From: Nymphaea colorata
Lineage: Eukaryota; Streptophyta; Magnoliopsida; Nymphaeales; Nymphaeaceae
Assembly: GCF_008831285.2 (NCBI RefSeq)
Contig: NC_045148.1
Coordinates: 10,421,001 to 10,485,000, forward strand
Length of the DNA: 64,000 bases
Direction: 5' to 3'
The position numbers and the translations under genes are program-made. Position 1 is the first letter of the stretch; the number at the start of each line of letters is the position of its first letter. Under the pieces are notes generated by a model that made no database searches, was not told the origin of the DNA, and worked only from the letters and a program-made list of their open reading frames with translations. Positions 1 through 10,580 of this stretch are shown in pieces.

Positions 1-410
1 TGAACCTTATGCATGTTTTTAGAACTTATGAATGCCCCGTCATAAGAGGTTCATTAATTTTATATTGTAGTAACCTACATCAAGAGTTCTTGCAGTGTCA
101 AATAGCTTAATCGAAGTTTCCTCCTTGCTTTTATTACGTGCAAGGAGAGCCTTTCGCTGGTGTTACAGCCTTATGGGGATTGCTTCCTATTTAGACAGCA
201 TTTTTACATCTGGCCGAGGGCCTGATGCAAATAAGTAATTTGCTTGCCGTTAATTTATTGTTCATTCTGGTATAAATTGGGCTTGCAGAATGACAAAAAT
301 TTAGCACAATCAATTCTGAGAAATGAGTTGTATATTTTGGTTAAAATCCATATTTTTTCATGATTGGATACCATTCGAGATGCGCTTTAATTCTAATTCT
401 TTCTTTTCAG
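1..410 (+). other. Intron of the PRP39-like gene
   Basis: No open exon is evident. The stretch ends in a pyrimidine-rich tract and a CAG acceptor at 408-410, directly before the first recognisable exon, so it is read as an intron of a gene that starts left of the window. Confidence 0.6.
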
Positions 411-2840
411 GCACTTATAAACTTCGAGACTGTTCATGGGGGATCAAAACAAATAGCTCCACTGGAGTCCATTATACAAAAGGCAGTAGCTCCAGAACCT
501 GACGTATCTGATGCCCTAAGCACCAGTGACCGCAAGCAGATCTCATATATGTTCTTGGAAGTAATTACATCTTAAACTTCTAAGTGCTGACTTGTCCATT
601 TAATGCCTAACATTACTAGAAGAATCAAATCGAAAGTAAAGAAATTCATAATTATCTTGTTGGCAGTCTACTGCTGCTTGTTTTGGAAGCACGTAATGGA
701 AAATATTCTTGTTCAAATTTGGTAGTCTTAACGTTCCTAGTATATTAAGTTATTAACCAAATCACTTTGGGACAAGAAGTTGTATGATTTTAAAGTGTTT
801 TTATATCATATCCATAATAATATGGAAGGTCAGTTATGTTGATAAATAATAAGCCCAAGCATCAATCTTATTTTTTGGCAAAATATGTTGTGCAGTTCAT
901 TGACTGGTGTGGGGATATTCATCAACTCAAAAGGGCGTGGGACATTCATATCAAGTTGTTCCCACATACACTTAGACCAGATTCTTCACAAGGAAATACT
1001 ACAGCAGAATGCAAGTTTCTTGTGACCAATCTAGTAGGGCGTTTGCTTCCTGCCTCAATATTAGCTGGTGGATGTGGCAACAAGTTGCATGATCATCCTC
1101 AGCATTTCACCCAAAAACCTACATCTTCAGAGCGGAAAATGTCGAATATGGTAGAAGTTTGCCAGTCTGAAGATAGGAATGGAGGAGTCAATGTTGAGAG
1201 ACCAAAGGAAGTGAGCTGTCATGCAGCGGAGACACACTCGTTCCCAGACATGACTGTGCATATCCCAGAATATGTAGAGTCTAGTAACTTGGGAAGCAAA
1301 GACCAAGAAAGTTTAGATCGTCGGGATAAAGCCGTGGAGCAGTCTAAAATTGAAATCATGAATCAAAAGCCAATATCTGAAGCTGAAAGTGGAGGAGTCC
1401 AGCCACGGTTTGAGCTACATGGCCAAAAATCAGAGATAGATTTGCAGCCTCCTCCACTGGAAACTCTTTCAATAAGCCCATCCCAGCATGGAAACCGGCC
1501 ATCATGCCCAACATCATTTCATGAAGGCAAATCACCATCATGGATCTCTCAGTCAAATGGAAGCTTGGCACAGGGAATAGACAATAACAGATTCACCGTC
1601 AGATATGATAAAGTGCAAAGCCAAGCTGATTTGTTAGAAACAAAACAAGACCAAAAGGTACAGGACACGTCGCATTCTGTTGAGAATCCTAGAGTGCAGT
1701 CAACAGGAACACTTAGTTCAGATCCAACGAAGTTACAAGCTCACCAAGTTCTTCCTGTTAATACTGCACCAGGTCATCAGGACCCTGCTGCAGGATACTG
1801 GCGACAGATGCAATACATGGGGCAACCTTATGCCACTCCTAATTTTGGTTATCAGGTCTATGCTCAACAGCTCCAACAGTGGCAGTCGGGTCCACCTATG
1901 GCATCATATCCTCCTGTTGATGCACGTTCTCAAGTGCAACCAAGGCAAGGATCTCCTTATCCATCAGGTTACCAATATCAAGCGCCACCTCCAGCTTATT
2001 ATGGTCCTACACAGGCTTGGCCAGTGCAGAATTTGCAACAAACTGTTGTTCCAGTCCCCCAAGGTCAACAAAATACAGATGCAGTTCCTTCTCTTTATCA
2101 TCAAGGACTGGCTTCTCATTATGCAGCAGCAGGGACTGAATACTATGGTGATGCCCAGACCCAGCAAGGGTTTGCATGGCATCTCCAGCAACAGTATCAG
2201 CAACCGCAGCTGCAACAACAACATCAGGAATGGAATAGTAGTCACTATCAGCAGGTTCTCTCTCTCTCTGTCTCTCTATCTCCTCCTTCCCCCGCCCCCC
2301 CTTCCTCACTCTAACGTACACAACGATGCAGCTTGGTTTTAAAATGTTGTCACAATTTCCTGACTTTCTGAGGTTTCCTGAAACATCAGGGGGTGTCAGA
2401 GCGAAGCAATGTAGATATGTCTCATGGCCTAGAATATGAGGAGCAAGCTGGGACACCTCAGGTGATGGTCTTACCATATCAAATGCACGAAAGAAGCTTC
2501 TGCACTCTTTTAACAACCTTCCATGCTTTGGAAAAAATCATTAACAATGTCTCGGTAGATTTGAATTCCAACAAGATGCCCACACTTCTACTCAGGTTAC
2601 AGCTTGCAATTTAATCAAGTGTCAAACTTGATCATGGATTAGTTAATGTCATGCATCTACTATGACTCCTTGAACAACGTTGCATGGATCAAATTGGTTC
2701 TATCATTGTCTGGGATTATAAAATAAACCTTGTTTTTTCCCCCTTCTTTGTTCCAGGTTGAGGAAGCTAACTGCCCAAAGGGTGGTCCAGTGGCACCTGT
2801 TCATTCCATTTTGCAAGTGCAAACTCCCTCAAGTCAGTAA
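411..2840 (+). CDS. PRP39: PRP39-like pre-mRNA-processing factor, 3' part (four exons)
   Basis: PRP39 proteins are HAT/TPR-repeat components of the U1 snRNP that help 5' splice site recognition in the nucleus. Predicted exons are 411-560, 896-2254, 2390-2461 and 2757-2840 (stop TAA), all joined in phase 0, giving the last ~554 residues; the N-terminal HAT repeats lie outside the window. The first exon reads ALINFETVHGG, like the ALIHFET stretch of plant PRP39, and the junction of exons one and two gives FLE+FIDWCGDIHQLKRAW...KLFPH, a HAT-type helix pair typical of this family. The rest is low complexity: a polar linker, then a tail rich in Gln, Pro and Tyr (about 1780-2254) suited to weak protein-protein contacts. 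The donor after exon 2 (GTTCTC at 2255) is weak and runs into a CT tract; the 24-codon third exon is the least certain part. Translation without splicing at 2255 would stop at about 2312. Family call is firm, exon 3 tentative. Confidence 0.8.
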
Positions 2841-4580
2841 AGACTCTTAAGAGGTCTCAGTGGTTTGAGAATATGAAGTGATGGAGACAGTATGATGAAG
2901 TGCAACATTTTTCTCGTTCTTCCACGGTGCCAATGTTTGGGACCGCTAGTGTTGCCAAAATATTACACTATATTTGAAGCCATTCTTGCAAATCTATCTT
3001 CAGCCACATTTGTATGCATTCTGAATAGTTGGTCATTGGTAACAAAATGCTTTGGTATGTCTTCTTTGGCTTCAAACATGCGAGTAGAACTGGTAATCGG
3101 GTTCCTTTTTTGAACATGAGAACAGGGGTACCTGAAAGTCAAAGAGAGTTCCCAAATATCTTCTGGTGTTTGCAACTTCGTACATTAGAAATCCTGTTTC
3201 ACCACTGCAGGAAACCATCACCTTACCTGAATGCAAAGCTTCTGCTATTTATAAGGTGCTGTCGCAAGATTTATTTGGACTTAAAGAGTCATTTGGTGTT
3301 TCAAAGACACCAGAATTTGTGAAAAAAATTACTGAAGTTTGAATGAACTCTCCCAAATTGTTCACAACATTTTCACTCTGTTTGATAGCATAGGATCTGA
3401 GATCCAAGGCTGATCTGAAATCTCTTTTATGTGGATAAACAGAGAATATTTCATCACTGAAAAAGTGAGGGTGTTTTATTTGGTAGCCTTTGATATATTC
3501 TGATCTATTTGTGCTTCTAGCCCAAGTGATAGACTGCCCTCCAGTCAAATTTCCCAACTAATTGAAGAAAGCCAACTGTGTGCTTTATTACAACGGTTTA
3601 GGACGGATTCCAACCCTCATGCTACTAGACAATCTCTAAAAAAACTCAAAATAAATATATTCTTGTCAAATAGATTGACCATCACATATGCAAACTTAAA
3701 GAGACCAAAACCAGTGTGATTTCAATACTTGCTGTTGCACAATACTACTATGTAGTCATTCATACATATAAACATTAGTTATATGACTATAATAGCAAGA
3801 GCCTTAAACCAAATCACATTAATGGACTGATTTAGAGACCGCACACTTCAAGGAACTGCTGAAAATAAAAAAAAAAACACCCAGCTACTAGTAACCAAGT
3901 TTGGGTCTCCAACACCAGTGCGGTGAGACCAAATATGGTAGATAAAGCAGAAAATAAGGAACAAGGAAAAACTCCAATAATAAGATAAAAAACCACCGGC
4001 ATTGATACTTTATATATGTGAAAGGAAACCAAATATACCAAAAGCAATATCTCAACTGTTTTAAGAAAATAGTATCTACAAGAGATGAATAACACTCACT
4101 TATACGAATGAAAGAAAAAACCCCAAGAGAAACTAGAAAGAGATCCCTCAGTAAGGCTCATTCCCTCTTTCTTTATTATCTCTTTCAAGCTCTTCTTCTT
4201 GACCTGTTGATCAACTCAACGCAGCCTTGCTGTGTTTTTCTCATCCTTGCTGCCCACTTATCTTCACCTTGGCAATGATAGCTACTACCCCTTTTTATTT
4301 TTTCGCGAGAGAGCTGTCCTCTTTTAATTTTGAAATGACATGAGAGACAAGGCATGTGATGGTACTCTCATCTTTTTTACAAGCCTCACTCATGAGTGAG
4401 GGTCAAGTCCTATTTTGAGGCTAAACCCAACCCAAAAAGCTCTCTCTTCAGCCTCAAGAGAGAAAGCACACCTACAAAATGAACAAACTTAGTGCACTAC
4501 CTTAAAGGCAGTCATTCAAACTAGGTTTCTACACTTATCGTGTTTCTCTTTAGGTAGAGACTTCGCCATCATATATGCAT
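2841..4580. other. PRP39 3' UTR and intergenic DNA
   Basis: Follows the PRP39 stop codon. The first several hundred bases are probably 3' UTR, with possible AATAAA-type signals near 3650. The remainder has no frame that looks coding. The part from about 4080 may be the 3' LTR of the minus-strand copia remnant that follows, but no clean LTR ends were found. Confidence 0.4.
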
Positions 4581-4589
4581 GATTCTTTT

Positions 4590-5240
4590 TTATATGTATC
4601 TTCTATAAATGCACTAATTTTTGTTCAAGCACATCACTAATCCAATGGTCTCCAACATCGATATACATAGTCATTGAGTGGAAAGCTGAATTTTTCGGCA
4701 AGTAAATAGCATTTTGGTTGTCACAGTGCAACAAATAACTCTTTTGACTAAAACTTATACCTTGAAGAGAACTTTTCATCCACAACGACTCCTTGTGAGC
4801 TTCAGATGCTACAATATGAATTGTCTCTATAGTTGCAAGAGAAAGACGTTTCTACGACCTGAACTGCCATGATACAACTTTCTTTACAAAATAAACGCAT
4901 AACCAAACAAAGATTTTCTAGAATACAAGTCACTTGTCATATCAACATCAACAAATCCTTGTGTTTTTGGGTTAGATTCACCAAAACATAAATAATAATT
5001 AAAGGTATTTTTAAGACACCTTATGATCTACTTCATTGCCACATAGTGCTCCTTGCCTAGATTCAACAAGTACCGATTTACTCTACATAATCTAAGTCTA
5101 GGTGTGTGCAAACCGTAACATACATGTGACTCCTTATTGCTAAAACATATGGTATATTTTTCATTCTATCTTTTTCATCATCTCCTCATGATAGACATTG
5201 TTCATTTCTCAATCTAAAATGTGACGCTAAAGTATAATGG
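4590..5240 (-). mobile_element. Ty1/copia pol remnant (end of reverse transcriptase plus RNase H)
   Basis: Read on the minus strand, the segment carries copia pol landmarks in order: a MKNIPYVLAIRSHMYVTVCT stretch (family consensus near ...VPYASAVGSLMYAMVCTRPD), then SRYLLNLGKEHYVAMK and IIRCLKNTFNYYLCFG, then GFVDVDMTSDLYSRKSLFGYAF, and finally the RNase H block HCDNQNAIYLPKNSAFHS...YIDVGDHWI at 4603-4785. There are in-frame stops and frameshifts, for example a stop right after HYVAMK, so it cannot make protein. The 5' part of the element is missing. Confidence 0.8.
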
Positions 5241-5399
5241 TAACTCAATCAATAAATATGGTGTAAACTCTCCTAGATAGCAGTACGGTTAACCTATTCT
5301 ATTTGGCTGGACCCATGGCGCTCCTCTCGTTTTTTTTTTAAATCACCTACTTAAGGGGCAAGAATAGGATAAATGAACTAATACAAAGAACCTATGAAG
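5241..5399. other. Intergenic spacer between two retroelement remnants
   Basis: No gene signal. It includes a T-rich run and could contain the undetected left end of the LTR described next. Confidence 0.3.
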
Positions 5400-6360
5400 C
5401 ATCATAGGTTAGGCCACACTTTAATAAAAGTCCCCCTACGTACTATGACACTGTATCATACTATGAGCGTGGGACTTTGCAAAAGGGCATCCATGGTTGT
5501 TTGTCCTGCAGTCGTGGCTTCATCTTGGCGTGTTGCAGAGCGAAATCAGTTTCAAATCTTGTAATTGGATCTAAACAACTTTAACTGTTTGTAAATGGAT
5601 CCACATCCACAATCCATCTCTTTCTTTATATAAAAGGGGAGGTGGGATCATTTTGAAAGAATTGAAGAAGTTGAAAAGAAATACAAGCTTTCTTGTTAGT
5701 TTTCTCCTGTTATTTTTTTTCATCTAGTCATTTGCTTGAGTTTTAGTTACTTTTAAACGCAGTTTTTTTTTTTTTTTCTTAAATTTAGTTGTGAATGCAG
5801 ACGGGTTACGAATGGTTAATCTTACTCTGTCTTACATTAATTGGTATCAGAGTGAAGCCTTATTGGCATTACTGTTTCGCCATTAATGGTGATGGGTCCA
5901 GGAGAAAATGGCATGGAGGAACAGGTGCAGCAAACATTAGCAAGGCAAGCGTCTGATATGAAGAATATCAGGCAGAATTTTGCTGCCACCAAAAAAAAGG
6001 AAGAAAGGAAGTAGATTTCATCGCACAAAGGCTCGACGAATTCAGAGAGATGTTCTGCTCAGTTTTGCAGAACACACAAAACTTTCATGGACTTGCTGTT
6101 GTGAACGACCGTCCAACCATATGTTGATCAGACACTGAACCAGGAAGAGGGGAGTGCCATCCCTGGTTATGTTGCTGGAGGCACTGAAGGCGTGAGAGGA
6201 TCTTGGAACCGTGGAGTCGATGTCGCGCCGGAAAGATCCCCGGTCGGGATCCCATTGATGCCGTGCTTCTCTGGAGTGGAAAAGGGGCAGGCACCTTCAT
6301 CGACTCCCGAAAACCGGTTCAGCGAGACTGACGGCTGGAAAGACACCGTTTCAGATCAAA
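5400..6360 (+). mobile_element. LTR retrotransposon 5' end: LTR, primer binding site, decayed gag
   Basis: A TATATAAAA box at 5627-5635 lies in a promoter-like LTR whose right end is probably the CA at 5834-5835 (left end not resolved). Six bases on is TGGTATCAGAG (5842-5852), the standard primer binding site complementary to the 3' end of initiator-Met tRNA. The following ~500 bases start a gag-like frame (MVMGPGENGMEEQVQQTLARQ) that is cut by a stop at about 6012 and decays, though a GC-rich coding-like texture persists to about 6360. No pol follows, so this is a truncated copy. Gypsy type is inferred from layout only. Confidence 0.7.
5842..5852 (+). other. Primer binding site for initiator-Met tRNA
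   Basis: Eleven bases TGGTATCAGAG, the canonical PBS used by most plant LTR retrotransposons for minus-strand priming, just inside the LTR end. Confidence 0.85.
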
Positions 6361-7109
6361 TATGATACTAAATCTATGGTCCAGACCTTGAATTTGAATC
6401 TGCCATCTCTTTCTAGATCTGAATAAGCAAATCATATCACCATCCATATGCCTAATCCAAGTCTATTGATGATGCATCAAATGCATCGTACTTTAGCTTA
6501 ATTATGCATTCATCCATAATTTAGAGTTTAAATCCCATGAATTAATATATATATATGCATATATATATATATATATATTTTGTTAAGAGCTTATGGTTCA
6601 AATTTGGTGCAAAGCAAGGTGAAGATATTTTTTGGTGTTTTGGAGCAGGTTTCCAATATAACAGAGATCCATATCCAAATCCAGAGGCTCAATTAGATTA
6701 AACCAGGGAGCTAAACCTCAAATCTACATTCAAAAATTCAAGATCCATATATGAGATAAAACTTCAAAATAATGCGACCAAAAAATGGGAAGCGCCTTGT
6801 GCTAGCACATTTTAGAATAGCTTAAGTAGGTTTGAAAATTTTTGCTGAAATCATGGAGTGTTTTTGAAATTTTCTTTTTTGGAGCAAATGAACAAAATGG
6901 AGAGGACGTCAACCTTCTTCTCCAGGCCAAAGGGGATCCTCAGTCAGGGATGCTCACCCAAAATCATTTTGTTTTCATCTGTTCTTCTATTTTTGTCACT
7001 TGGGATGCTGTTTTTTGTAAGTTTTGCAAAAAGGTTCAAGGTGGAATCACGGGCCAAGTGTAGGGATGCTAATATATTCAATTTGAATTGGACATTCTGA
7101 CTGAATTAG
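6361..7109. other. Intergenic DNA
   Basis: No coding signal. Contains a short (AT)n tract near 6545-6578. Short open frames around 6842-7100 have no recognisable family and no codon structure beyond chance. Confidence 0.4.
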
Positions 7110-7440
7110 TAGGATATGGAAAAAAAAAATTTAATATGCGAGTAAGAAATCAGATCAAATTTGGACTTAAGAAATGATATTTGATCGTTCAGATATACAT
7201 AAACATCCTATAAGATTTATTTTTAAATAAATATCATATATTCAATGCTCTTACATTTTAAACATTGGCAGCATTTGGTCCAAAATTTGGAATCATATAT
7301 GAACGTAAAAATCGGATTCAGATTATGAAATCGGATTTGGATTTTAAATTCACATTCATATACGGCTTTTCTTCATTTGTATTTGAATCCAAGTATATGA
7401 ACATCTGAAAAAACAGATATAATTAAAAATATATCTTGTC
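7110..7440 (+). repeat. Dispersed repeat family A, copy 1
   Basis: This AT-rich stretch matches 28360-28745 in the same orientation. Shared landmarks in order are AAATTTAATAT, AAGAAATNAGATCA, AAATAAATATCATATA, GCTCTTACATTTT, GTATTTGAATCCA and AAAAACAGATATA. It has no coding capacity and is probably a non-autonomous transposon. Confidence 0.65.
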
Positions 7441-7601
7441 TGTTTCTTTTCTTCTTCCTCCTATGCACAAAGCCTCTGCTTTCCTCTTTTTATTTTCTGT
7501 TTTATGTTGATTTTCAGCACATTCTAGGTATAGATTAAAGGCATTTTAGATCAGTGGTTTACTGTACTTTATGTATATAATGTGTATTCCTTTTATATAT
7601 G

Positions 7602-8452
<851 letters not shown>

Positions 8453-8952
8453 GCCGGTTTCCTTCTTCACCGGGCAGAACAGATAACTCGATAACTTATC
8501 GGATGAGCGCCCAATAAGAAGCTTTTTAATTATTATTTTTATTCATTTTTATATATAATTATAATATTTTATTAAAATAATTTACATTTATATATATATA
8601 TATTTGAGTGTCAGGCCAATCAATCGGTGGGGCAAGTGGGGCCTGATCGATGGTATCGTGAAACGGGGGAGGCCCTTTTAGTCCGGGGGAGCGAAAGGAT
8701 TACCTTGGGGTAGGCCCCGACTAAAAGGGCTTCCACCGTTTCACGTTACTATCGATCAGCCCCCCTCCAGCCCGCCTGACACTCAAATATATAAATATAA
8801 ATTATTTTAATAAAATAATATAATTATATATATAAATGAATAAAAATAATATTAAAAACTTCTTATCAATCGAATTGGGCTTAATGAAGCTCACCCGATA
8901 AGTTATCGAGTTATCTGTTCCGCCCGGTGCATAATCAGCAAGAAACCGTTAA
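8453..8952. mobile_element. Foldback (long inverted repeat) element, about 500 bp
   Basis: Two arms, 8453-8688 and 8713-8952, are reverse complements over their whole length apart from small mismatches and indels, around a ~24-base loop. Pairing blocks from the outside in include GCCGGTTTC/GAAACCGT, CACCGGGC/GCCCGGTG, GATAACTCGATAACTTATCGG with its complement at 8899-8919, a long AT-rich middle, TTTGAGTGTCAGGC/GCCTGACACTCAAA, CTGATCGATGGTATCGTGAAAC with its complement, and GCCCTTTTAGTC/GACTAAAAGGGC beside the loop. No coding frame. This is a MITE-like foldback transposon; a transcript would fold into one long hairpin. Confidence 0.88.
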
Positions 8953-9070
8953 TTTGAGGGCAGTGATGGTGTTCTAGAGAAATCATGTGGAAGGGGTGAA
9001 AGAGGCAGTTCCAATATTAAGTGTGGTGGATGAATACTTAACTAATTTATTCTATACATATAGTGATGGT
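8953..9070. other. Intergenic DNA
   Basis: Short spacer; nothing recognised. Confidence 0.3.
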
Positions 9071-9305
9071 GGGACTCTTTTATTTTACTATCGCACCCGA
9101 GTCTCATCGAGTCGGGTGTACATCGGACATGCGTGTGGCTCCGACTCACACCCAAGCCCAGTTAAAATGTCATATTACTAAATTACTTATACAATATATG
9201 TTATTTTAATATTTTTCTGCAATACAATTATTCAAGTATGTTATATACATTAATACCTAAATTGTAATAATAATATATACATACTTATTCTGTTATATAT
9301 ACAAT
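9071..9305 (+). repeat. Dispersed repeat family B, copy 1
   Basis: Matches the reverse complement of 16215-16442 from end to end, at roughly 85% by eye. Shared blocks: TTTTACT, TCGCACCCGAGTC, ATCGAGTC, CGGACATG, GACTCACAC, AGTTAAAATG, ATATTACTAAATTACTTAT, ACAATTATTCAAGTATG and TTATATACATTAATA. It has no coding frame. Confidence 0.8.
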
Positions 9306-10164
9306 AAGAGCAGTCCTAATTTGTGATCCAAATCATGTTTGGCTACAATTAGAAAGCCCTGATCATCCTTATTTGGCTTTCCTATTTTGGTTTATAAGAT
9401 TTTGGACATCTGTTTTACCCACTAAAAAGCTGGCTTTTGGAGCTTAACATAATGCAATACAAACACACACATATAAATTTGAAATTATCCACCGGGCAAC
9501 TAAATATTTAAAATATATCGCTAAAAGCATCCAATCCTTTGTTCAAGAGACGAGGAGAACCCGAACTCAGGCGGACTGACCATTTCTGACCTACACCCAA
9601 GATAAAAATAAAAAGCAGAACTCGTCGATCGTAAAAGTCCTTTTGTGTTTGTTGGGTAAGGAGAATTGGACTGAAATATGTAGAATTACTATTTCCATTT
9701 TGAGATTTCTAGTTGATCAGGAACTCAAAATGTTAATATGTTTGGAAATATAGAACGCCCAAGACATCTTGTTTATTCATTAATACACTAGCTATTTAGC
9801 CAAGTATAGAATATTGAAGATAGCTTCTTTTAGAAGATATGCTACTGCCGTTTTGTTCGTGCATTTCTATGATTGATGCATTCAGATCATTGTCACACAA
9901 AATGTGTTTTATAGAAAAAATATGTATAATACGCCAAAGCACATCCAGTTGTATAAAACGTGAAAAAACACGTCTTTTAAAAAAAACCAGAAAAAACGTG
10001 AAAAAATGCATATTATACCTGTATTATATGCTTTTTTATGTTTTTTTTATATTTTTATGATTTTTTTAAATTTTTAGGATTTATTAAATATTTTAAATTT
10101 TTTGAGATATACAACTTTACCGTATTATACCCGAGAAATTCCTGTGCAAACGTCTACAGGACTC
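9306..10164. other. Intergenic DNA
   Basis: AT-rich, with A- and T-runs at 9975-10100. No gene signal. Confidence 0.4.
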
Positions 10165-10580
10165 ACCATAATAGCTGATTATCAACATTTGAACAAATAA
10201 ATGCACCATCTCGGCCGGTTTTCCAGCCCGACCATACCTGTGCAAACCAAAAAATCACATTCCTCAGCTTGAGAATTTCATTCAACAACTGATGTGCGAG
10301 CTCGACTTCACCCACATTGACACACACTGAGATAATAGAGTTCCATGAGACCAGATCTCTCTCGGCATTTCACCAAATGAATGCTTGGCATCATCAATGT
10401 CATGAAATGACGCATGAAAGCTAATCAGACAGTCCCCAACCTGCAAATCCAAACCAAACCCAAGTTCTGATACATGGGCATGGATCTGCTTGCTTCTTCA
10501 ACAGCCAAGATATGTGAACAAGCTCATGGCGAAGGTGAAATTACTCTGTTTGATGCAATTTTCAAGCATCTCACAGTATA
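10165..10580 (-). pseudogene. Pentatricopeptide-repeat (PPR, PLS-type) protein fragment, frameshifted
   Basis: Translating the minus strand in pieces gives a run of PPR signatures: NFTFAM, then KQIHAHVSELGFGLDLQVGD and CLISFHASFHDIDDAKHSFG, EMP, then after a frameshift LVSWNSIISVCVNVGEVELA, HQLLNEI and RNVIFW, and after a second frameshift YGRAGKPAEMVHLF. The order (KQIHAH, CLIS, DAK.F.EMP, VSWNSIIS, A.QL...RNVI.W, GRAGKPAEM) is that of organelle RNA-editing PPR proteins. No start, stop or E/DYW domain is present, and the frame changes at least twice, so this is a dead fragment, probably from a retrocopy or broken duplicate. Confidence 0.72.

Noticed and set aside
1680-2342. 220-codon plus-strand frame overlapping the PRP39 exon
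   Set aside because: Second frame of the PRP39 Gln-rich exon; starts without ATG and has no splice or family support.
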